Source: an uncultured Rhodospirillales bacterium (lineage in GTDB: Bacteria; Pseudomonadota; Alphaproteobacteria; Ferrovibrionales; Ferrovibrionaceae). From it: 45,850 nt of DNA. The notes under the pieces were generated by a model. The model did no database searches and was not told the DNA's origin. It saw only the letters and a program-made list of their open reading frames with translations. Positions 13,513-25,935 of this stretch are shown here, piece by piece (within the stretch, counting starts at the first letter, position 1; each line of letters opens with the position of its first letter). The position numbers and the translations under genes were made by a program. The stretch spans positions 1-45,850 of the forward strand of contig CALCYJ010000310.1 in the NCBI GenBank assembly GCA_937905845.1. The letters are read 5' to 3'.

Positions 13513-15171
13513 ATGGGCATCAACCTGAGCGTTCCGTCGACCACGGAACTGAAACCCCGCATCATCGTCTTCGGCGTCGGCGGCGCCGGCGGCAACGCGG
13601 TTAACAACATGATCAACTCCGCCCTCGACGGGGTGGAGTTCGTCGTCGCCAACACCGATGCGCAGGCGCTGGCGAATTCCTTGTCCGAGCACCGCATCCA
13701 GCTCGGCATCGGCCTGACCCAGGGGCTGGGCGCCGGCGCCCGGCCCGACGTCGGCCGCTCGGCGGCGGAAGAGGCGCTCGATTTCATCGTCGAGCGCATG
13801 CAGGGCAGCCACATGGCCTTCATCACCGCCGGCATGGGCGGCGGTACCGGGACGGGCGCCGCCCCGGTCATCGCGCGGGCGGCGCGCGATCTTGGCATCC
13901 TGACGGTCGGCGTGGTGACCAAGCCCTTCCAGTTCGAGGGCAACCACCGCATGCGCATCGCGGAAGCCGGGATCGACGAACTCTCGCAATATGTCGATAC
14001 GCTGATCATCATCCCCAACCAGAATCTCTTCCGCATCGCCAACGAGCGCACCACCTTCGCCGACGCTTTCAAGATGGCCGACAATGTGCTGCATTCCGGG
14101 GTGCGCGGCGTCACCGACCTCATGGTGATGCCGGGCCTGATCAATCTCGACTTCGCCGATGTGCGCACGGTGATGAGCGAGATGGGCAAGGCGATGATGG
14201 GCACCGGGGAGGCCGAGGGGGCGAGCCGCGCGCTCGAAGCCGCCGATGCCGCCATCGCCAATCCGCTGCTCGACGATGTTTCGATGAAGGGCGCCAAGGG
14301 CGTGCTCATCAACATCACCGGCGGCAACGACCTCACCCTCTACGAGGTGGACGAGGCTGCCAACCGCATCCGCAACGAGGTCGATCCGGAAGCCAATATC
14401 ATCGTCGGCTCGACCTTCGACGAAAGCCTGGCGGGCAAGATCCGCGTCTCGGTCGTCGCCACCGGCATCGAAGGCCTGGCCCAGATGCAGCCGGCGCGCC
14501 CGCCCATCACCATGCCGGGCGTCGTCGCCCAGGCGGCGCAAGCCGCCGCCCGCCCGGTGCCGCTGCGCAATGCCGCGGCACCCCGGGTCAGCGCGCCCGC
14601 GCCGGTGCCGGCGCCCGAGCCGGAACCCGAGACGGATGGGGCGATGGCACCGGACGGCGCCTATGAGGAGGCCGAGAACGCCTATGCGCCTTCGGTCCAG
14701 CCCGCGCCCGAATCCGTGCCCGAGGCGATGCCGGTGGTGCGGCCGGCGGCGAACGGCCCTTTCATCCCCCCGCGGCCGGTCGAGCCCTTGGTGCGGCGGG
14801 AACCGGCACGGACTCAGGCCGCCTATCGGACCCAGTCCGAGGCGGCGACGCCCGATGATCGCGGCGCCCGCAAGCCGACCCTGTTCGAGCGCATGACGCG
14901 CCCGGTATGGGGCCGTCCGGTGCCGCCTTCCGCGCCCCAGCCGGCGGCGCCGCCGACGCTGCGCCCCGAGGCGGTATCGATCCGTGCGACCGCGCCGCAG
15001 CCGGCGGTTCAGCCGCAGCCGGCCGTTGCCCGCCCGGCGCCGCAGCCGGCGGCCAAGACGGTGCTGAAAAGCCCGGGACTGGGCGGGATGGACGCGGGCG
15101 AGCGCCTCGCCGGCCAGCGCGAGGACGATCTTCTCGACATTCCCGCTTTCCTGCGCCGGCAAGCGAACTGA
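13513..15171 (+). CDS. ftsZ: Cell division protein FtsZ, with long Pro/Ala-rich linker and conserved C-terminal peptide
   Basis: [31 protein letters not shown] tubulin signature, [11 protein letters not shown]-like [16 protein letters not shown]-terminal [13 protein letters not shown]. Confidence 0.98.
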   Translation: MGINLSVPSTTELKPRIIVFGVGGAGGNAVNNMINSALDGVEFVVANTDAQALANSLSEHRIQLGIGLTQGLGAGARPDVGRSAAEEALDFIVERMQGSHMAFITAGMGGGTGTGAAPVIARAARDLGILTVGVVTKPFQFEGNHRMRIAEAGIDELSQYVDTLIIIPNQNLFRIANERTTFADAFKMADNVLHSGVRGVTDLMVMPGLINLDFADVRTVMSEMGKAMMGTGEAEGASRALEAADAAIANPLLDDVSMKGAKGVLINITGGNDLTLYEVDEAANRIRNEVDPEANIIVGSTFDESLAGKIRVSVVATGIEGLAQMQPARPPITMPGVVAQAAQAAARPVPLRNAAAPRVSAPAPVPAPEPEPETDGAMAPDGAYEEAENAYAPSVQPAPESVPEAMPVVRPAANGPFIPPRPVEPLVRREPARTQAAYRTQSEAATPDDRGARKPTLFERMTRPVWGRPVPPSAPQPAAPPTLRPEAVSIRATAPQPAVQPQPAVARPAPQPAAKTVLKSPGLGGMDAGERLAGQREDDLLDIPAFLRRQAN

Positions 15172-15503
15172 GACGAGAAAATAACCGAGTGATATCAATG
15201 GATTGCAGGAGGATCCCGACGTAACAAACGGTAACAAAGAGTGATTTGTGTGCGGCGGGGGATAAGACCCATTATCTCCCGCAGCCGGGCCTCCCGATAG
15301 CGGAGCCGGCGGCATTCAAAACCTTGGTCAGGCGATGTCTGATCGGGTGGGGATGTCGGTCTAAGGGTCGGGTCTGCCTTGCCGCAAGAGTTTCGTGGCA
15401 AGGAAGGAGGCGGCGGCAGAGGTGGTTCTTTCACACTGTCACATCGTCCGCCAGCAATACCCGCCCTGGCGTGAGCGTACACGGTCTGCTGAGGAGTGCC
15501 TCT

Positions 15504-16610
15504 GTGCTGCAAGATTCCAATAGCCTGGAACTGATCGCCCTTGATGCGGCATCCGCTGGTGGTGTGGATGTCGCTGGTACTGTGGATATCGTTGGCGCCG
15601 TGGATGTCGCCCCGATCCATGATCTGGCCCCGGTGCGTCCCATCGCGCTTCATGCCGCGCCTCAGGCCGCTGCGGCGCTGGTACGCCAGCATACGGTCAA
15701 GAACCGGATCGTCTGCACCGGCATCGGCCTGCATTCCGGCCATCGCGTCACCATGGTGATCGCGCCCGCGCCGACGGGCAGCGGCATCGTCTTCCGCCGT
15801 ACCGATCTTGCCGCTGGTGCGGCCAGCGTGCCGGCGCGCTTCGACCGCGCGACCGATCTGGTGCTCGGCACCAATATCGCGAACGAGGCCGGCGTGCGGG
15901 TCGGCACCGTCGAACATCTCCTGGCGGCGCTTTCGGGCCTTGGCATCGACAATGCGGTGATCGAGCTTGACGGGCCGGAAGTGCCGGTGATGGATGGTTC
16001 GTCTGCACCTTTCGTCTTTCTGATCGAATGTGCCGACCGGCAGGAGCAGGCGGCGCCCCGGCGCTATATCGAAATTCTGAAGCGGGTGGAAGTGCGCGAC
16101 CAGGAGCGGCTCGCGGCGCTGGAGCCCGACGACAGCTTTGCCGTCAGCGTGGAAATCGACTTCGACAATGCGGTGGTGGGCTCGCAGCATTGCGTCTTCA
16201 CGGTCGGCGACGGCGTCTTCAAGGCGGAATTGAGCCGGGCGCGCACCTTCGGCTTCGCGGGCGACGTGGAGCGGCTGCATGCCCTGGGCCTGGCGCTCGG
16301 CGGCTCGCTCGACAATGCCGTGGTGGTGAGCGGCGACCGGGTGCTGAACGAGGGCGGCCTGCGCTATGCGGACGAATTCGCCCGCCACAAGGCGCTCGAT
16401 GCCATCGGCGATCTCTATCTCGCCGGCGCGCCGCTGCTTGGCCGCTTCATCGGCGTTCGTTCCGGCCATGCCCTGAACAACCGGCTGCTGCAGGCGCTCT
16501 TTGCCGACGAGACGGCCTGGCGCTACACGTTCCAGCCGGCGGTGTTGGAACAGGCTGCCGTCGGCCGGAATGGCCGCCGGGCGGTTGCCGCCCGTTCGGC
16601 GATCGCCTGA
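15504..16610 (+). CDS. lpxC: UDP-3-O-acyl-N-acetylglucosamine deacetylase (LpxC); proposed GTG start 15504, not the listed 15246
   Basis: [96 protein letters not shown] at 15491-15496, 7 nt before GTG. Confidence 0.9.
   Translation: MLQDSNSLELIALDAASAGGVDVAGTVDIVGAVDVAPIHDLAPVRPIALHAAPQAAAALVRQHTVKNRIVCTGIGLHSGHRVTMVIAPAPTGSGIVFRRTDLAAGAASVPARFDRATDLVLGTNIANEAGVRVGTVEHLLAALSGLGIDNAVIELDGPEVPVMDGSSAPFVFLIECADRQEQAAPRRYIEILKRVEVRDQERLAALEPDDSFAVSVEIDFDNAVVGSQHCVFTVGDGVFKAELSRARTFGFAGDVERLHALGLALGGSLDNAVVVSGDRVLNEGGLRYADEFARHKALDAIGDLYLAGAPLLGRFIGVRSGHALNNRLLQALFADETAWRYTFQPAVLEQAAVGRNGRRAVAARSAIA
15564..15617 (+). repeat. Three imperfect 18-bp tandem units in the lpxC 5' coding region
   Basis: GTGGATGTCGCTGGTACT / GTGGATATCGTTGGCGCC / GTGGATGTCGCCCCGATC. 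Confidence 0.85.
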
Positions 16611-16658
16611 TCCGCGCCGCTACGCTCCGGCAGCCGACGGCGGCGCGAAGATCCCCTC

Positions 16659-17036
16659 ATGAAGATTGACCGCCTGGATCATCTGGTGCTGACGGTGCGC
16701 GATCACGCCCGCACCTGCGATTTCTATACGCGCGGGCTCGGCATGACATTGGTGACGTTCGGCGAAGGGCGGACGGCGCTTTCCTTCGGCCGGCAGAAGA
16801 TCAACCTCCATATCGCCGGCCGCGAGTGGGAGCCGAAGGCGGCACGGCCGCTGCCGGGTTCGGCCGACCTCTGCCTCATCGCCGCGGGCACGCTCGCCGA
16901 GGCGATGGCGGACCTTGCCGCCGCCGGCATCGCCATCGAGCTTGGGCCGGTCGCCCGCACCGGCGCTCTTGGCCCCATGCAGTCGGTCTATATCCGCGAT
17001 CCCGACGAGAACCTGATCGAAATCTCGGTCTATTGA
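16659..17036 (+). CDS. VOC-family (glyoxalase/bleomycin resistance fold) protein
   Basis: IDRLDHLVLTVRDHARTCDFYTRGLGM ... VYIRDPDENLIEISVY. Confidence 0.88.
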   Translation: MKIDRLDHLVLTVRDHARTCDFYTRGLGMTLVTFGEGRTALSFGRQKINLHIAGREWEPKAARPLPGSADLCLIAAGTLAEAMADLAAAGIAIELGPVARTGALGPMQSVYIRDPDENLIEISVY

Positions 17037-17127
17037 CCGGCGCGGCCGGCCCGTCGACACGGCCGGACCGCCGGCGCGGCCGGCCCGCACCGGCACGACC
17101 GCACCGGCGTCAGGAGATGCCGGCCTC

Positions 17128-17649
17128 TCAGGAGACCGGCTGCCCTTGCTCGGAGCGCAGACGCGCCCGGCGCACTGGCGCGCTCATCGCCTTGGCCTCG
17201 TGCGCCTCGCTCATCCGGATGCCGGATCTGGCGAAGGAGGGCGGCGCCTCGCCGGCGCCGTCCGGGAGGGCGGATCGCCGCCGCGGCCGGCCGGCAAGGC
17301 TCTTGATCAGGCCGGAAACGGCGGAGCGCACGCCCGTATCCTTGATCTCGGCGAAGTTGCGGACAAGCTCGATGGTCGAACGGTTCTTGCCGCCATGTTC
17401 CATCGGCTGATTAGGAATCCTGGGCTCCAATCCTTCGAAAAAGTAGCTCATCGTGACTTCCAGGCGCTGGGCGATCTCGAACAGCCGTCCGGCGCTGACC
17501 CGGTTGGCGCCGGTTTCATACTTCTGGATCTGCTGATAGGAAATCGCCAAGGCCAGGGCGAGATGCTCCTGCGTCAAGCCCATCTGCGTTCGCCGCAGCC
17601 GGACCCGTTCTCCGACATGCTCGTCAACTCGCTTCGCGAGATTACCCAT
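17128..17649 (-). CDS. XRE/Cro-family HTH transcriptional regulator
   Basis: VRLRRTQMGLTQEHLALALAISYQQIQKYETGANRVSAGRLFEIAQRLEVTMSYFFEG. Confidence 0.92.
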   Translation of the reverse strand: MGNLAKRVDEHVGERVRLRRTQMGLTQEHLALALAISYQQIQKYETGANRVSAGRLFEIAQRLEVTMSYFFEGLEPRIPNQPMEHGGKNRSTIELVRNFAEIKDTGVRSAVSGLIKSLAGRPRRRSALPDGAGEAPPSFARSGIRMSEAHEAKAMSAPVRRARLRSEQGQPVS

Positions 17650-17753
17650 GGTGCTGCCTCTTTATTTCGCGTAGCACCGACGTTGCTGTTCTGTGCGCTA
17701 CGCGACCCTGTTTACGGCCATGGCATCGATGCAAAAGCCCCAGAACAGCCCGG

Positions 17754-17780
17754 CAGCCAGAACCGGACAGCCAGAACCGG
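17754..17780. repeat. Two copies of CAGCCAGAACCGG, period 14 bp
   Basis: 17754-17766 and 17768-17780 identical. Confidence 0.85.
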
Positions 17781-17806
17781 GCACTGTTGCTTCGCCGATG
17801 CCACCT

Positions 17807-17862
17807 CCCATTTCCTCAAGCCGGCCCATTTCCCAAGGCCGACGCCTATTTCCCAAGGCTGA
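17807..17862. repeat. Three degenerate ~18-20-bp tandem units (CCCATTTCCCAAGGCCGA)
   Basis: cccatttcctcaagccgg / cccatttcccaaggccga / cgcctatttcccaaggctga. Confidence 0.8.
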
Positions 17863-18056
17863 CCGAGTCCGGTTGCACCCCGCCGCCCGCCTCGACAAGT
17901 CCTTGATCGGACCGTATCTTTGGGTGCCGGCGACAGTAGCGAACACAAGGGGAAGAAGAAATTACCCGAAAGTATAACAATCATGGCGGGGCACCCGGCC
18001 TGCGGCCGCCCCACCCAGCCTTGATTTCGTCTGCCGCCCGTGCGAGATAGAACGCG

Positions 18057-18881
18057 ATGAAGCTCCATCCCATCCTCCGCCCCGCCGGCATCGCGGTCCT
18101 GGCAGCGCTTGGCCTGAGCCTGGCCGGCTGTTCCAGCACGAAGCCCAAGCCCTATGTCGAGCACCCGGTGGACCAGCTTTACAACAGCGCGCTCGATACG
18201 CTGAATTCCGGTCAGTACCAGAAGGCGGCGAAGGATTTCGACGATGTCGAGCGCGAGCATCCCTATTCCGTCTGGGCGACCAAGGCGGAACTGATGGCGG
18301 CCTTCGCCTATTACGAGGGCAACAAGTACGACGATGCCATCCTGGCCGCCCAGCGCTATACCCAGCTTCATCCCGGCGACAAGGATGTCGCCTATGCCTA
18401 TTACCTCATCGCCATCTGCTATTACGAGCAGATCACCGATGTGCAGCGCGACCAGAAGATCACCGCCCAGGCGCTGGCGGCGCTGAGAGAAGTGGTGCGG
18501 CGCTTTCCCGATACCGCCTATGCCCGCGACGCGCGCCTGAAGATCGACCTGGCGCGCGATCACCTCGCCGGCAAGGAAATGTCGGTCGGCCGCTATTATC
18601 TCGATCGCGGCGATTATACCGCGGCGATCAACCGCTTCCGCGTCGTCGTCGTGCGCTATCAGACCACGACCCAGGTGCCGGAAGCGCTGGAACGGCTGAC
18701 CGAATGCTATCTGGCGCTCGGCATCGTCGACGAGGCGCGGACGGCGGCGGCGGTGCTCGGCGCCAATTACCCCGCCAGCACCTGGTATCGCCATGCCTAT
18801 ACGCTGCTCACCGGCCGCAACCTGACGCCGAAAGCGGACAAGGGTTCGTGGATCAGCCGCGCCTTCACCTCCGTCTTCTGA
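18057..18881 (+). CDS. bamD: Outer membrane assembly lipoprotein BamD (ComL)
   Basis: Lipobox LAGCSS; TPR protein ELYNSALDTLNSGQYQKAAKDFDDVEREHPYSVWATKAELM; next to recN. Confidence 0.93.
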   Translation: MKLHPILRPAGIAVLAALGLSLAGCSSTKPKPYVEHPVDQLYNSALDTLNSGQYQKAAKDFDDVEREHPYSVWATKAELMAAFAYYEGNKYDDAILAAQRYTQLHPGDKDVAYAYYLIAICYYEQITDVQRDQKITAQALAALREVVRRFPDTAYARDARLKIDLARDHLAGKEMSVGRYYLDRGDYTAAINRFRVVVVRYQTTTQVPEALERLTECYLALGIVDEARTAAAVLGANYPASTWYRHAYTLLTGRNLTPKADKGSWISRAFTSVF

Positions 18882-19007
18882 GGGCGAGGCCCATGGCATC
18901 TGTCCCCATGATGGCGGCCGCAATCGGGAACCGGGCTCCAGCAAACAGATAGGGCCAGCCTTGCGCCGGGCGGCCGGCGCCGGCCACGCTCTAGGGCGGC
19001 GGACATC

Positions 19008-22828
<3,821 letters not shown>

Positions 22829-22847
22829 GCGGCAGAGGGATTCTGCC

Positions 22848-24887
22848 CTAATCCCCTATCGGCCGCGTCGCCCCTTCGAGCCAGGCGCCGCTTTCGGCAT
22901 CGAGCAGCGGCGCCAGCTCCTCGTAAAGCGCGGCGTGGTAATTATCGAGCCAGACCATTTCGGCCAGGCCGAGCAGCATGGGATCGACCAGCCGGCGGTC
23001 GATCGGCACCCGGGTCAGGGTCTCGAAGGCGAGCAGGGTCCGCTCGGCGCCGAGCGGCGGCGGCGCCTCGACCACCGCCACCAGATTCTCGATGCGGATG
23101 CCATAATGCCCGGCCTTGTAATAGCCGGGCTCGTCGGAAAGGATCATGCCGCGCTTGAGCGGCACCGCGCTGCCGGCCTTGGCGACGCGCTGGGGGCCTT
23201 CATGCACCGAGAGATAGCTGCCGACGCCGTGGCCGGTGCCGTGGTCGTAATCGAGCCCCGCCTGCCACAGCGGCTGGCGCGCCAGGATGTCGAGCTGGCC
23301 GCCGCTGGTCCCTTCGGGGAATTGGCACAGCGCCAGCGCGATATGCCCCTTGAGCACGCGGCTGAAGCGGTCGCACATCTCGGCCGTGGGCGTGCCGATG
23401 GCGATGGTGCGGGTGACGTCGGTGGTGCCGTCAAGATATTGCGCCCCCGAATCGAGCAGGTAGAGCTGGCCCGGCGCGAGCGGCCGGGAGCTTGCCGGCG
23501 TGACCCGGTAATGCACGATGGCGCCGTTGGGTCCAGCACCCGAGATCGTGTCGAAGGAAAGGTCCTGGAACAGCGCATTCTCGCGGCGGAAGGATTCGAG
23601 CCTGGCGGCGGCGCCAAGCTCGTCCACCACCTCGCCCCGCGTCAGCGCCTGATCGAGCCAGGCCAGGAAACGCACCAGGGCGACGCCGTCGCGCCGGTGC
23701 GCTTCGCGGCTGCCCGCAAGCTCGATGGCATTCTTGCAGGCTTTCGGCAGCAGGCAGGGGTCCTCGGCGCGGTGCAGGCGCGCGCCTTGCGCGGTGAGGC
23801 GGGCGAGCACGGCGGCCGGCGCGCTCGCCGGATCGACCTGGACCGCCGCCCCGGCCTCGCCCAGGGCATCGAGCGCCGGGGCGAAGGAGGCAAGCTCGTG
23901 CACCCTCACCTCGGGATCGAGATGGGCCCGCGTCGCCGGCGTCAGCTTGCGCTGGTCGATGAACCAATCGACCCCGGCGTCGGCATGAAGAATGCCGAAG
24001 CTCAAGGGGAGCGGCGTGCGCGGCACGTCGCCGCCGCGCACATTGAGCAGCCAGGCCAGGCTCTCGGGCAAGGTCAGGATGGTGCAATCCCGCCCGCGTT
24101 CGGCGAGTGCTGCGGCAAGGCGCCGGCGCTTGTCGGCGGAAGCCTCGCCGGCATAATCGAGCGGATGCGGCTTCACCGGCGAGAGCGGCGGCGGCGGCTG
24201 GTCGGTCCATACGGCGTCGAGCGGGTTGCTCTCCACCGCGACAAGCTCGGCCTGGGCCGCGGCGCAGGCCTCGTCCAGGCGCGCCAGCCCGTCGCCGGTA
24301 TGCAGCCAGGGGTCGTAGCCGAAGCGCTGGCCCGATGACAGATGGCGCGCGAGCCAGGTCGAGGGCGGCGTCTCGACGATATGGTGGATGGCATAGAGCG
24401 CGCCGTCCACTTGCTCGCCGGCCTGGAGCGTATAGCGGCCGTCGGTGAAGAAAGCGGCGCTTTCCGCCAGCACCAGCGCCACCCCGGCCGAGCCGGTGAA
24501 GCCGGTGAGCCAGGCCAGCCTCTGGCCGTGCCGGGGCACGTATTCGCCGTGATATTCGTCGTTGAGCGGGACGATGAACCCGTCGAGCCCGCGGCGCTCG
24601 AGTTCCGCCCGGAGTGCCGCCAGCCGCTCGCGGCCGGCACCGGCGCCCCGGCGCTCCACCGCCTCGGCATAGCGCTGCGCCTGCGCCCGGGTCAGCGCCT
24701 CGATCTGCCGGCTCAAGGCCGGTTCGACCTCGCCCAGAAGCGCCACGCCGCTATAGCCCGCGGGCGTCGGCGGCGCCGCGGCGATGCCGGCGAGAAGCGC
24801 CGCGGCACCCGCCGGCAGGCCGGCCGGAGCGAGGGCCGCAAGCTGATCGGCCAGCGGCTGGGGCGAGGCGGGCGGCGCAGGCGGCAT
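22848..24887 (-). CDS. M24-family aminopeptidase P (Xaa-Pro aminopeptidase); start likely MPPAPPASP at 24887
   Basis: DEYHGEYVPRHGQRLAWLTGFTGSAG, LLDSGAQYLDGTTDVTRTI, DYDHGTGHGVGSYLSVHEGPQ, ILSDEPGYYKAGHYGIRIENL. Confidence 0.93.
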   Translation of the reverse strand: MPPAPPASPQPLADQLAALAPAGLPAGAAALLAGIAAAPPTPAGYSGVALLGEVEPALSRQIEALTRAQAQRYAEAVERRGAGAGRERLAALRAELERRGLDGFIVPLNDEYHGEYVPRHGQRLAWLTGFTGSAGVALVLAESAAFFTDGRYTLQAGEQVDGALYAIHHIVETPPSTWLARHLSSGQRFGYDPWLHTGDGLARLDEACAAAQAELVAVESNPLDAVWTDQPPPPLSPVKPHPLDYAGEASADKRRRLAAALAERGRDCTILTLPESLAWLLNVRGGDVPRTPLPLSFGILHADAGVDWFIDQRKLTPATRAHLDPEVRVHELASFAPALDALGEAGAAVQVDPASAPAAVLARLTAQGARLHRAEDPCLLPKACKNAIELAGSREAHRRDGVALVRFLAWLDQALTRGEVVDELGAAARLESFRRENALFQDLSFDTISGAGPNGAIVHYRVTPASSRPLAPGQLYLLDSGAQYLDGTTDVTRTIAIGTPTAEMCDRFSRVLKGHIALALCQFPEGTSGGQLDILARQPLWQAGLDYDHGTGHGVGSYLSVHEGPQRVAKAGSAVPLKRGMILSDEPGYYKAGHYGIRIENLVAVVEAPPPLGAERTLLAFETLTRVPIDRRLVDPMLLGLAEMVWLDNYHAALYEELAPLLDAESGAWLEGATRPIGD

Positions 24888-24995
24888 GGGAAACTCCTCG
24901 AACGGCCGATTTGGGGAACGGCAACGGCGCTTTCGCCGCACGGACAGGCATCCGTGCGATTGCCCGACGAGAGTAGCGCTTTTCCGCCATGGGCT

Positions 24996-25895
24996 CTAGC
25001 GCCGGGGCGGGCCGGCATGCCGGTCGAGCAGCAGCGTATGCCAGCGGCCGAGGACCAGGCGCCGCTTGAGCGTCAGGCCCTGCGCGCGGTAGGCCGCGAG
25101 AACGCCGGTCTCCTGGGCGTCGAGCAGGCCTGAGAGGACCACGATGCCGCCCGGCGCGAGATGGCGGGCCAAGGCCGGCGCCATCCGGCAGAGCGGCCGG
25201 GCCAGGATATTCGCCAAGATCAGGTCGAAAGGCGCAGCCGATGCGATGGCGCGATGACGGAAGCCCGCGGCGGTCACCGCCCGCAGATGCGGCGCACTGT
25301 GGCGGACGAAATTCTCTCGCGCGATTCCGGTGGCGACGGCATCGATGTCGGCGGCGAGCACCCGCCGGTGCCAGATCTTGGCCGCCGCCAGGGCCAGCAC
25401 GCCCGAACCGGTGCCAAGATCGAGCACATTGCGACGGGAGCCGCGCTTGGCCAGGCCGGCGATGGCGAGCAGGCAGCCCCTGGTCGTCTCGTGCTGGCCG
25501 GAGCCGAAGGCGAGCCCGGCCTCGATGGTCAGGTCGATCGCGCCGGGGGAGGGGTGGCGCGGCAGATGCGCGCCGTGGATGTGGAAGCGCCCGGCGGAAA
25601 CCGCCGGCTGGCCTTTCTGCGATTCGACCACCCAGTCGCGGTGGCTGAGCGGCGCCAGGTGATGCGCCGGCAGGATGCCGCCGAAGCAGCGGCGCAGCGC
25701 CGCCGCCGCCGGCCGGCCGTCGCAGAGGACTTCGAGGTCCCAGAGCGCACCGGTTGCGACACTCTCGGCCGGATCGCCGCTCTCGATCATCGTCACCGCC
25801 AGCGCCAGCTCTTCCAGCGCCGCCGCTGCCGCTTCCGCCTGGGCGAGATGCAGCGCGGGGACGTGGAGTTGCCACAGATCGGCTGTCTCGGACAT
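24996..25895 (-). CDS. prmA: Ribosomal protein L11 methyltransferase
   Basis: LAFGSGQHETTRGCL, VLDLGTGSGVLALAAAKI, NILARPLCRMAPALARHLAPGGIVVLSGLL. Confidence 0.93.
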   Translation of the reverse strand: MSETADLWQLHVPALHLAQAEAAAAALEELALAVTMIESGDPAESVATGALWDLEVLCDGRPAAAALRRCFGGILPAHHLAPLSHRDWVVESQKGQPAVSAGRFHIHGAHLPRHPSPGAIDLTIEAGLAFGSGQHETTRGCLLAIAGLAKRGSRRNVLDLGTGSGVLALAAAKIWHRRVLAADIDAVATGIARENFVRHSAPHLRAVTAAGFRHRAIASAAPFDLILANILARPLCRMAPALARHLAPGGIVVLSGLLDAQETGVLAAYRAQGLTLKRRLVLGRWHTLLLDRHAGPPRR

Positions 25896-25935
25896 GGCGG
25901 TATGGGCCTCGAAAAGGGATAAGAGGATCCGATCC

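Noticed and set aside
14560-15100. FtsZ Pro/Ala-rich C-terminal region as an anomalous repeat insertion
   Set aside because: Long disordered linkers followed by a conserved C-terminal peptide are normal for alphaproteobacterial FtsZ.
15261-15283. GGGATAAGACCCA at ~15261 and GGATAAGACCCA at ~38454 as copies of a mobile element
   Set aside because: Only about 12 nt shared, with no further similarity in the flanks; insufficient to support an element.
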